A DNA stretch of 64,000 bases, taken from the NCBI RefSeq assembly GCF_024397895.1, contig NZ_CP073346.1, positions 2,418,001-2,482,000 of the forward strand, written 5' to 3'. The position numbers and the translations under genes are program-made. This DNA is from Pseudomonas benzenivorans (GTDB lineage: Bacteria > Pseudomonadota > Gammaproteobacteria > Pseudomonadales > Pseudomonadaceae). Shown here in pieces: positions 37,931 through 45,087 of this stretch. Positions within the stretch are counted from its first letter, which is position 1. Every line of letters starts with the position of its first letter. The notes beneath the pieces are model-generated. The model made no database searches, was not told the origin of the DNA, and saw only the letters and a program-made list of their open reading frames with translations.

Positions 37931-37951
37931 GCAAGCCACCGCATGGCTTGC
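37931..37951. repeat. Hairpin between vgrG and the peptidoglycan effector gene
   Basis: The inverted repeat GCAAGCCA facing TGGCTTGC has a 5-base loop. No T-run follows on the plus strand, so it is more likely a partial attenuator or processing hairpin than a full terminator. Confidence 0.45.
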
Positions 37952-37979
37952 ACACAAGGATTAGGGATTCGGAAAAATC

Positions 37980-40316
37980 ATGGCAGACAGCAAACCGATC
38001 AACTGGGCGTATCCGTTTCCAAACACGGGGACGGCGATCAACCCTCTGCAGTATCTGACCAATATGGCCAAGGCCAGTGGTGGCTACTACCCGACAGGCG
38101 AAAACGGTCTATGGCATGGCGGCGTGCATTTCGACAAAGGCACCGCCGCAGTCTTCGATCAATCCAGCGTGCGCTGCATCGCCGACGGCGAGGTGATCGC
38201 CTACCGAATTAATGACAGCTACCCGATCAGCGAGTACCGCGACGATGTTCCCATGGTCAAGCGCGCACCATTTTCTTCGGGGTTCGTCCTGGTCAAACAT
38301 AGGCTTCAGCCCCCCCGACCGAGCAACGGAGGCGCAACAACCAGCGAACAGTCCCCCCCCGCGCTGACCTTTTACAGCCTGTATATGCACCTGCAGGATT
38401 GGGCCGCCTATCAGGCCAAATCAAGCCTCCCCCGGCCAACATTCTGGGGGGCGGACACGTATATAGTCGACACCAAGGATCAAGGCCTCAATGTCCGTGC
38501 CGAGCCCAACACCAACGGGGCGAAATTGGCGGTGCTGAGCAAAGGTGCGCAGGTTACCGTCAGCCATTCAGGGGGCGATTTCTGTAAGTTGCTCAGCATC
38601 GTCAGCGGTGCAGCCGAACCGGCCCTGACGCCAGACAGCGAAGGCAAGCTACCCGGCTTTGTCGCCTTCAAATTGCTCAAGGCCCAGCTCGAACCCAAAG
38701 CCAAGGACAGTGTGGTGGTGCTGGACACAGGCATCGCGATCAAGGCCGGCGACCTGATCGGTCATCTAGGCACCTATCAAAACCACAACGGCGCAGCACA
38801 ACCTCTGCTGCATCTGGAAGTGTTCAGCTGCGAAGACGTGCCTGGCTTTATCAGCAAAAGCCAAGCCTGGGCCCGTACCCTGCCAGATGCCGATAAAACC
38901 CTGCTCAAGGTCCACAAGGATGCCAGCCGGCTGATCTCGCACCGTGACGATATCAAGCCCGACAACCCGCCCAAACAAGGCGATCCGGGCAACCGGATCG
39001 GTGTAGACCTGATCATTCCGCAAGCCTTGCTGGACGGATTGCCGGCCACCCACAAAATCAAGGTCAGCAACGCGGCCTCCGGCAGCAGTACGACCAACAC
39101 AACCAACTGGTGGCGTCTGGACGGGCTGTTCGCCGACAAGGATGGCAACCCCATCAACGGCTGGCTTGCTGAACAGGACCTCATCACCACGCGCCATAGC
39201 CCCTGGGAATGGCCAGGTTTCCAATGCATCGAAGACACTGGCACACCGGTCGAAAAGCTCGCCTATACCTTCAACGCCAAAGGCATGCTGAGTGAGGAGG
39301 AAAAACAAAACTATCGCACCCAGATCAACAAGGCCGACGGCGGCCCTGTCCTGGCCATTGCCCGTCTCTTCGACATCGTCGACAGCGACAAAGACGGCGT
39401 ACTAACCAGCGACGAAATTCGCGCAGCCCTCGGCAAACCCTGGCACACCCAAGTGCTGGGTCACCTCATCACCAAATACGAGAGCGAGTGGTACTGGGAC
39501 AAGATCAAATGGGACGAACTCGACCCGTTGCTGGCAGAGGAACCCGGCAAGCCGAACCAAATCTGGGAGATCGAAAAACAGCGGATCGAGAAGCTGAGCT
39601 GGTGGAAAGAACTGGCGGGGCAGCATGGGATTAGTGAGGATGGGAAGGCGTGGCATTTTCAAGTAATAGGGCTAATTGGTAGTTTCAGCCTCCTAGACGA
39701 TGAGAATGATCTTAAGTGGCTAGAAGTTCCGCGCGGACAGCTAACATTCGACGTAGAAGGAAATGACATTACCAGCTCAATTCATTTTAGCCGTGTGGCT
39801 CACTGGCCCAAGGGTGCTTCAGGGGTGACCATCGGGAGAGGCTATGACCTTGGCCAGCGCCCTAACCCAGAAGCTGATCTTACAGAAGCAGGTGTGCCAG
39901 AGCCTCTATTTAGCTGGCTAATAGGTGCCAAAGGCTTAAAAGGACAAGCTGCAAAAACATATTTAGATGGCGCAAGCGACGAAATTAAAAAATTCCAAAT
40001 CACAAGAAAGCAGCAATATAGATTATTTATACCAGTTTATGAATTCATGAAGAGCGAAGTAATACGAATATCTGGATCGCCCTCGAACATTGAAAGTTAC
40101 GGATCTCTTAACTGGAATAAAATCAATAGTAAAATTCAAGACATTGCCGTCGATTTAATATATCGAGGCGACTACACTCCAAGCACCAGAAAACTAGTAC
40201 AGCAACATATTGTTGACAATGACCTACCTGCGCTAAGCGCAACAATCGCTGATAACTCAAAATGGCCTGGCGTACCAAGCGATCGATTTAATAGACGAGC
40301 AAGCTACCTGAGATAA
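37980..40316 (+). CDS. Multidomain peptidoglycan-targeting T6SS effector (M23-like, SH3, EF-hand, lysozyme-like)
   Basis: The protein has 778 residues and no signal peptide. Residues about 35-285 look like an M23 (LytM) fold: LWHGGVHFDKG (His46, His50), IADGEVIAYRIND, LYMHLQDW (His137), IKAGDLIGHLGTY and PLLHLEVF (His278). Between YMHL and GDLIG lies an SH3-like segment (DQGLNVRAEPNTNGAKLAVLSKG, about 158-235). An EF-hand loop DSDKDGVLTSDE spans 468-479. The C-terminus has a pesticin/T4-lysozyme-like motif: Glu593 in DVEGND, then GASGVTIGRGYDLG (Thr617). So it may cut both peptide and glycan parts of peptidoglycan. The M23 HxH motif is altered (LLH), so peptidase activity is uncertain. Composition becomes AT-rich near 39640. 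Confidence 0.82.
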   Translation: MADSKPINWAYPFPNTGTAINPLQYLTNMAKASGGYYPTGENGLWHGGVHFDKGTAAVFDQSSVRCIADGEVIAYRINDSYPISEYRDDVPMVKRAPFSSGFVLVKHRLQPPRPSNGGATTSEQSPPALTFYSLYMHLQDWAAYQAKSSLPRPTFWGADTYIVDTKDQGLNVRAEPNTNGAKLAVLSKGAQVTVSHSGGDFCKLLSIVSGAAEPALTPDSEGKLPGFVAFKLLKAQLEPKAKDSVVVLDTGIAIKAGDLIGHLGTYQNHNGAAQPLLHLEVFSCEDVPGFISKSQAWARTLPDADKTLLKVHKDASRLISHRDDIKPDNPPKQGDPGNRIGVDLIIPQALLDGLPATHKIKVSNAASGSSTTNTTNWWRLDGLFADKDGNPINGWLAEQDLITTRHSPWEWPGFQCIEDTGTPVEKLAYTFNAKGMLSEEEKQNYRTQINKADGGPVLAIARLFDIVDSDKDGVLTSDEIRAALGKPWHTQVLGHLITKYESEWYWDKIKWDELDPLLAEEPGKPNQIWEIEKQRIEKLSWWKELAGQHGISEDGKAWHFQVIGLIGSFSLLDDENDLKWLEVPRGQLTFDVEGNDITSSIHFSRVAHWPKGASGVTIGRGYDLGQRPNPEADLTEAGVPEPLFSWLIGAKGLKGQAAKTYLDGASDEIKKFQITRKQQYRLFIPVYEFMKSEVIRISGSPSNIESYGSLNWNKINSKIQDIAVDLIYRGDYTPSTRKLVQQHIVDNDLPALSATIADNSKWPGVPSDRFNRRASYLR

Positions 40317-40319
40317 TAC

Positions 40320-40721
40320 ATGAGAAAAATATCCGAATTATTTATCCTGGCATTTCTCCCAACAGTAGCCATTGGCGGTGAGGTTGATTATTCAAAAATA
40401 GCCGAAGCAAGCTCTGCGCGAATCGGAGATACACTCGTACGATACTCCAGGCTATATGAAGAACCATGCGCATACATTCAAATAATTAACCCGAAAAACT
40501 GGCAAGCAATAGAAACAGCACGTATTTGCGAATTTAACGGCCTGTCTTTTGCTACGGAAGTTGCTGATGCATATTTTAGCAACCCTGAATTCTCCAAAAA
40601 CGGCGTCCATCTACAGCTAAGCATAACGCCCTTGGAGCCTACAGGAGAACAAAACAAAAGATGCTTCGTACCGATTCAAAACAAACAAATCGGGACTCTC
40701 GAATGCATAGATAGCAATTAG
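40320..40721 (+). CDS. Exported four-cysteine protein, candidate immunity to the peptidoglycan effector
   Basis: The protein has 133 residues. An N-terminal signal peptide is likely (MRKISELFILAFLPTVAIGG). The mature part has four cysteines (in EEPCAYI, ARICEFN, NKRCFVP and LECIDSN), enough for two disulfides, which suits the periplasm. No family is recognised. It starts 3 bases after the effector stop and is AT-rich like the effector's 3' end. Its position directly behind a peptidoglycan hydrolase supports an immunity role. Which of the two hydrolase domains it would block is unknown. Confidence 0.68.
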   Translation: MRKISELFILAFLPTVAIGGEVDYSKIAEASSARIGDTLVRYSRLYEEPCAYIQIINPKNWQAIETARICEFNGLSFATEVADAYFSNPEFSKNGVHLQLSITPLEPTGEQNKRCFVPIQNKQIGTLECIDSN

Positions 40722-41014
40722 ACTAGCCGTCCCGAATCAACAGAACAATAAGAGGCAAGGAACAGAGGACAGACCACGACTTATTAGGGAGAGGGGACAA
40801 CTCTATTTGTGGCAGGCGACGCACGCTTCTGGATAAATAAATCTTCCTACACTCCCAACATAGCGGCATTCTTCTAAAAAGCCAGAAAATCCATATACGG
40901 ATAAATATACGAATGGAAAAAAGATAGATTTATTTATACGACTGCCAACATTCCAAACAAATGAAACTGCAATTTTCTCGCCTCCGGATTTTTTCCTACA
41001 GTTGAGTTTAATTA
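40722..41014. other. AT-rich gap with element-like scars, no gene seen
   Basis: These 293 bases have no convincing reading frame. They contain fragments such as GAGGACAGACCACGACTTA (about 40767-40785) and AGGGGACAACTCTATTT (about 40793-40809), then ATAAATAAATCTTCC (about 40835-40849). These resemble the GGGACAGACCACG-type borders found around RAYT/REP-related genes in gammaproteobacteria. The rest is AT-rich and probably holds the promoter of the next gene. Confidence 0.4.
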
Positions 41015-41770
41015 ATGCACAATATCAGTATGTGCTTTGTTATTATTTTTCTTTCAGCCGCGCAGGCAATGGCTGCATGCCGTACGCCTACAGATGATTT
41101 CAATGGGTTGCGCTGCTTAAGTGAAGCCTATAAAAACTCAGACATATCTCTAAATCAATCTTATACCAAACTCATATCGTCGCTAGACATGAAAGGCAAG
41201 CAGGTTGCTAGAGAAAGCCAGCTAAGTTGGATCAGATTGAGGGATGGTCAGTGCGGATATAGTCAGCCTTATCAGTTTTTATTTGATATGGACTGTGCAA
41301 TAAAAATCACCCAAGAGCGAAATTTATATCTGCGGGCACTGCAGAATGAGTGCAGAGGACCAGATTGCCTCTACAGCGATCTAGGTCTGGCCCGGCGTAT
41401 CGACATAAAAACTGCATTCTTGACCGGATTTCTGAGCTCAATAAAGTCAAAAGATGTGAAGCGTTTTATGCAACACATGAACAAGGAATATCTTGAAGAA
41501 CAACTCTATGGTTTTCTAAAAGGTGATTATGATTATTTTATTAATTCATTTCTTTGGGGTAGAAACACCCTTGACAATAGCTATGCCAATATAGCGATTG
41601 ACTCAATAGAAGAAATCGAAATCACCTCATACAAAGCAAATCAAGACAACCCTTTAGCATTCAATGTTAAAGTACTCGTTTTTTGGAGGGAGGGAAAATC
41701 AGAGTGTGAATTCGTCATGCGTTTTGACCCTGATTCAGGCATATTTTCGATAATAGGAAGCTATGGTTAG
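41015..41770 (+). CDS. Exported LprI/DUF1311-domain protein, candidate lysozyme-inhibitor-type immunity
   Basis: The protein has 251 residues with a signal peptide (MHNISMCFVIIFLSAAQAMA). Residues about 22-110 match the LprI/DUF1311 pattern: Cys near the new N-terminus, CLSEAYKNSDISLNQSYTKLIS, ARESQLSWIRLRDGQCGY, DCAIKITQERNLYL. LprI is known as a lysozyme inhibitor. The second half (from LARRIDIKTAFLTGFLSSIKSKD) is a separate unknown domain ending in a beta-rich region. Since the effector coded two genes upstream ends in a lysozyme-like domain, a role as periplasmic immunity protein is attractive. That link is inference. The gene is AT-rich. Confidence 0.68.
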   Translation: MHNISMCFVIIFLSAAQAMAACRTPTDDFNGLRCLSEAYKNSDISLNQSYTKLISSLDMKGKQVARESQLSWIRLRDGQCGYSQPYQFLFDMDCAIKITQERNLYLRALQNECRGPDCLYSDLGLARRIDIKTAFLTGFLSSIKSKDVKRFMQHMNKEYLEEQLYGFLKGDYDYFINSFLWGRNTLDNSYANIAIDSIEEIEITSYKANQDNPLAFNVKVLVFWREGKSECEFVMRFDPDSGIFSIIGSYG

Positions 41771-41831
41771 ACGCCAGGATTAAATGGGACAAAAAGGGGA
41801 AAGATTTATTAATCAAACAAATCTGCCCCCA

Positions 41832-42317
41832 TTACTCATACAGCAACCACCACCCCGCCGCCCTGACCTCCTCACCGTCCACGGCAAACAGCAACTGGTC
41901 GTGTTGTCCGCGCCACTCATAGGCCCAGAGTTCGCCGCTAGGTTGGCCTTGCCAGTTGGTCTGGCGCAGGCCATCTGCGTACTCGGCCGCTGCGGGGGCT
42001 AAGACCCTATCCGGGGCGCCGAACAGGGTACGCAGTTGGCTGGCGTCGTAGCGCTCGGCCCAGGCCAAGTCGAGCAGCTGCTGCATCAGTAGGTGCTTGG
42101 CGCCCTGCCATTTGTCGACCTGGTCGTCCCACGCGCCGCCGGTGAAATGTCCCGGTTTGGCGCGCATCGCTTGCCACTTGTGGGCCAGGCGCTGGGCTTC
42201 GGTCGACAGCTGCGGCGTGGGTTCGGCGACGGCGCAGGCCGTCAGCAGGGCGGCCAAGCCACTGGCTGCCAGCTTGCCGAGCAGGCTGCCCAGTGCCGAT
42301 CTTCGTGAATGCGACAT
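41832..42317 (-). CDS. Predicted lipoprotein, unknown function
   Basis: The protein has 161 residues from the ATG at 42317 (MSHSRRSALGSLLGKLAASG); the frame is open further up. A lipobox is likely (LAALLTAC). The mature part is helical with Trp-rich strands (GELWAYEWRGQHDQLLFAVDGEEV and AAGWWLLYE at the end). DQVDKWQGAKHLLMQQLLDLAW and LRTLFGAPDRVL suggest a BamE-like or SmpA-like small fold. GC is high and typical of the genome, unlike the AT-rich cassette on its right-hand strand. It is convergent with the LprI-type gene. Confidence 0.65.
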   Translation of the reverse strand: MSHSRRSALGSLLGKLAASGLAALLTACAVAEPTPQLSTEAQRLAHKWQAMRAKPGHFTGGAWDDQVDKWQGAKHLLMQQLLDLAWAERYDASQLRTLFGAPDRVLAPAAAEYADGLRQTNWQGQPSGELWAYEWRGQHDQLLFAVDGEEVRAAGWWLLYE

Positions 42318-42784
42318 ATCCTTATATCTCCGTGATCGATTCGACACTTCCCGCGCGCGAAGTAACGGCAATTCAAGGCGCTGGCACGGCCGTCATTTAT
42401 CTGGCTGCCAACGCCGCGAAATCCTTCGCCATCCATCGGCGGCGCTAACCGATTGATTCGAAAAACCAGGCAATGCGCTCGACCGCGCCGCGGTTCTTCT
42501 GCGCCACGCGCAGGCTGTCGCTTATAGCGTACTGAATGCCCAAAAAGCCGTACTTTCCCCGGATTTAGCCGGGAATTGACAGCAAATTAGAGCACTTCTA
42601 CTTTGCAACGGTTCCCTGCCCGCGCTGGCACCAGTAGCCGATCGGGGTCAGTTGAGGAAGTACTGACCCCGTTCCCGGCTGGCAGCGGAATGCGTTCCCT
42701 AGCCGTCCTGAGTTCCACAAGAACTCTTCCCATCGCGAAGCCCATCCCGCTTCGCCGAGCAACTTTATTCGAAGGAAATGAATA
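42318..42784. promoter_or_regulatory. Intergenic region upstream of the secreted carboxypeptidase
   Basis: About 470 bases hold no convincing gene. A strong palindrome, GGGGTCAGT at 42644-42652 facing ACTGACCCC at 42662-42670, lies about 115 bases before the carboxypeptidase start. It could be an operator or a leader hairpin, or a remnant of a REP-like element. An AT-rich stretch near 42550-42605 may hold the promoter. Confidence 0.45.
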
Positions 42785-44983
42785 ATGAAGACAGCTCTAC
42801 ACACCTTCTCTGCCATCGCCCTGCTGGTGGCCAGTGTCAATACCGGCCTGGCGTTGGCTGCCCCCAACGCCTCGCAGGACGACTTTCTCCTGCTCGAGCA
42901 GGAGAAGGCCTCCAACAAGATCTACAAGGCGTTCTTCCCCAACAAGGAGGTGGCGCGCAAGGCGGCCATCAGTTTCCACGGCCAGATGCTCGAGTCGCAT
43001 TACAACGACGGCTACCTGGTGATGGAGTTGAACGACGAAGAGATGCAGAAGCTGCAGGTGTTCGGCTTCACCTTCGCCGCGGCCAGCGAGTTCATCGAGA
43101 AGCGCAACCAGGTGCTGACCGACATGCAGAACCGTCTGCTGCTGAAACAACAGGCGAAGTCGAGCGACAGCATGAGCACCAGCAGCGCCGCCGCCAGCGG
43201 AATTCCCGGCTACTCCTGCTACGCCACGGTGGAGGAGACCTTCGCGGTGGCCGCCGGGATGGCCAGCAGCAAGCCGACCCTGGCGCAGTGGCTGGACGTC
43301 GGCGACTCCTGGGAGAAGAGCAACAGCCTGGGCGGCCACGACATGCGCGTGCTCAAGCTGACCAACCAGGCCAAGACCGGCAGCAAGCCCAAGCTGTTCA
43401 TCAACAGCGCCATCCATGCCCGCGAGTACACCACCGCGGCGCTGACCCTGGACTTCGCCCGCTGGCTGGTCGACGGCTATGGCCAGGATGCCGATGCCAC
43501 CTGGATCCTCGACCACCACGAGGTGCACATCATGCTGATGGCCAACCCGGACGGCCGCAAGAAGGCCGAGACCGGCCTGTCCTGGCGCAAGAACACCAAC
43601 CAGAACTACTGCGGCGCCAGCAGCAACAGCCGCGGCGCCGACCTCAACCGCAACTTCAGCTTCGGCTGGAACAGCACCAACGGCCAGGGCTCCAGCGGCA
43701 GCCAGTGCAACGACACCTACCGCGGCCCGAGCGCCGGCTCCGAGCCGGAAATCCAGGCCCTGCAGAACTACGTGCGCGGTCTCTGGCCGGATCGTCGCGG
43801 CCCGGGCAAGAACGACGCGGCGCCCAGCGACACCAGCGGCATCCATCTGGATATCCACAGCTACAGCGAACTGGTGCTCTGGCCCTGGGGCGACACCAGC
43901 ACCCCGGCGCCCAACGGCACAGCCCTGCAGACCCTCGGGCGCAAGTTCGCCTTCTTCAACGGCTACAGCCCGCAGCAGTCCATCGGCCTCTACCCCACCG
44001 ACGGCACCAGCGACGGCATCAGCTATGGCGAACTCGGCGTGGCGGCCTACACCTTCGAGCTGGGCACCCAGTTCTTCCAGAGCTGCACCACCTACACCAA
44101 CACCATCAAGCCGAACAACCTGCCGGCGCTGATCTACGCCGCCAAGGTGGTGCGCACCCCCTACCTCACCCCTGCCGGTCCTGACGTGACGGCCCTCAGC
44201 CTGAGTGGCGCAGCGGCGACCACCGGGGTACCGGCCGGCACCGCAGTGACCATCAGCGGCACGGCCAGCGACGCCCGCTTCAACAACAGCAACGGCAGCG
44301 AAAGCACCCAGGCGATCGACGCGGTGGAGGTGTACATCGACAAGGCGCCCTGGGAATCCGGCGCCACGCCTGCGGCCCTGCAGGCCAGCGACGGCAGCTT
44401 CAACAGCGCCACCGAGGGCTTCACCGGCAGCCTGGTCACCGCTGGCCTGAGCGAAGGCAAGCACCTGGTCTATGTGCGCAGCCGCGACAGCTCCGGGGCC
44501 TGGGGCGCGGTCAGCGCCAGCTTCCTGGTGATCAACAAGGATGGCGGCACGCCGCCGGCGCAGTACTGCAGTGCCGCCAGCGGCAGTGCCAGCTACGAGT
44601 GGATCGGCAAGGTGCAGCTCGGCAGCTTCAGCAACGCCTCCGGCGCGGCCAGCTACAGCGACTTCACCGGCCAGCAGATCAACGTGCTGCGCGGCAACAA
44701 CAGCCTGACCCTCACCCCACAGTTCGCCGGCACCGCCTACAAGCAGTACTGGAAGGTGTGGATCGACCTCAACCAGGACGGTGATTTCAGCGACGCCGGC
44801 GAGCAGGTGTTCAGCTCCGGCAGCGCCAAGACCACGGTGATCAACGGCAGCCTGAACATCCCGACCAGCGCCATCAGCGGCAAGACCCGCATGCGCGTGG
44901 CCATGCGCTACAACAGCGCCCCCAACGCCTGCGGCAGCTACGACTACGGTGAGGTGGAGGACTACAGCGTCATCATTCCGTAA
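42785..44983 (+). CDS. Secreted M14 zinc carboxypeptidase with C-terminal GEVED domain
   Basis: The protein has 732 residues. A signal peptide ends near LALAAPNA. A propeptide-like region (about 25-130) is followed by an M14 domain: INSAIHAREYTT (zinc ligands His211 and Glu214), MLMANPDGRKK, GADLNRNFSFGW, LDIHSYSE (zinc ligand His358) and AAYTFELGTQF (catalytic Glu425). An Ig-like or FN3-like region follows (about 470-590). The last 135 residues are a GEVED-type domain ending YDYGEVEDYSVIIP, often found on exported proteins. It likely trims C-terminal residues from peptides outside the cell. GAAGGAA precedes the start. Confidence 0.92.
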   Translation: MKTALHTFSAIALLVASVNTGLALAAPNASQDDFLLLEQEKASNKIYKAFFPNKEVARKAAISFHGQMLESHYNDGYLVMELNDEEMQKLQVFGFTFAAASEFIEKRNQVLTDMQNRLLLKQQAKSSDSMSTSSAAASGIPGYSCYATVEETFAVAAGMASSKPTLAQWLDVGDSWEKSNSLGGHDMRVLKLTNQAKTGSKPKLFINSAIHAREYTTAALTLDFARWLVDGYGQDADATWILDHHEVHIMLMANPDGRKKAETGLSWRKNTNQNYCGASSNSRGADLNRNFSFGWNSTNGQGSSGSQCNDTYRGPSAGSEPEIQALQNYVRGLWPDRRGPGKNDAAPSDTSGIHLDIHSYSELVLWPWGDTSTPAPNGTALQTLGRKFAFFNGYSPQQSIGLYPTDGTSDGISYGELGVAAYTFELGTQFFQSCTTYTNTIKPNNLPALIYAAKVVRTPYLTPAGPDVTALSLSGAAATTGVPAGTAVTISGTASDARFNNSNGSESTQAIDAVEVYIDKAPWESGATPAALQASDGSFNSATEGFTGSLVTAGLSEGKHLVYVRSRDSSGAWGAVSASFLVINKDGGTPPAQYCSAASGSASYEWIGKVQLGSFSNASGAASYSDFTGQQINVLRGNNSLTLTPQFAGTAYKQYWKVWIDLNQDGDFSDAGEQVFSSGSAKTTVINGSLNIPTSAISGKTRMRVAMRYNSAPNACGSYDYGEVEDYSVIIP

Positions 44984-44991
44984 GCCGCTCG

Positions 44992-45019
44992 CAGGGCCGG
45001 GAGACGCCTCCCGGCCCTG
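44992..45019. terminator. Hairpin between the carboxypeptidase and the convergent antiporter gene
   Basis: A perfect 12-base inverted repeat (CAGGGCCGGGAG facing CTCCCGGCCCTG) has a 4-base loop and starts 8 bases after the carboxypeptidase stop codon. The T-run is poor, but the position between convergent genes supports a terminator for one or both. Confidence 0.7.
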
Positions 45020-45087
45020 TCCCCCCGGCTTCGCTGCGGCGCATCGCGTCGGCAGCGAGCCCTGCATCCTAGCGCGTCCAACACAGG

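Noticed and set aside
41784..42002. Plus-strand frame after the LprI-type gene
   Set aside because: Mostly antisense to the lipoprotein gene at 41832-42317, with no ribosome-binding site.
42603..42785. Possible short gene ahead of the carboxypeptidase
   Set aside because: It is only 60 codons, with no ribosome-binding site and a Pro/Arg/Ser-rich composition, and it crosses the palindrome at 42644-42670.
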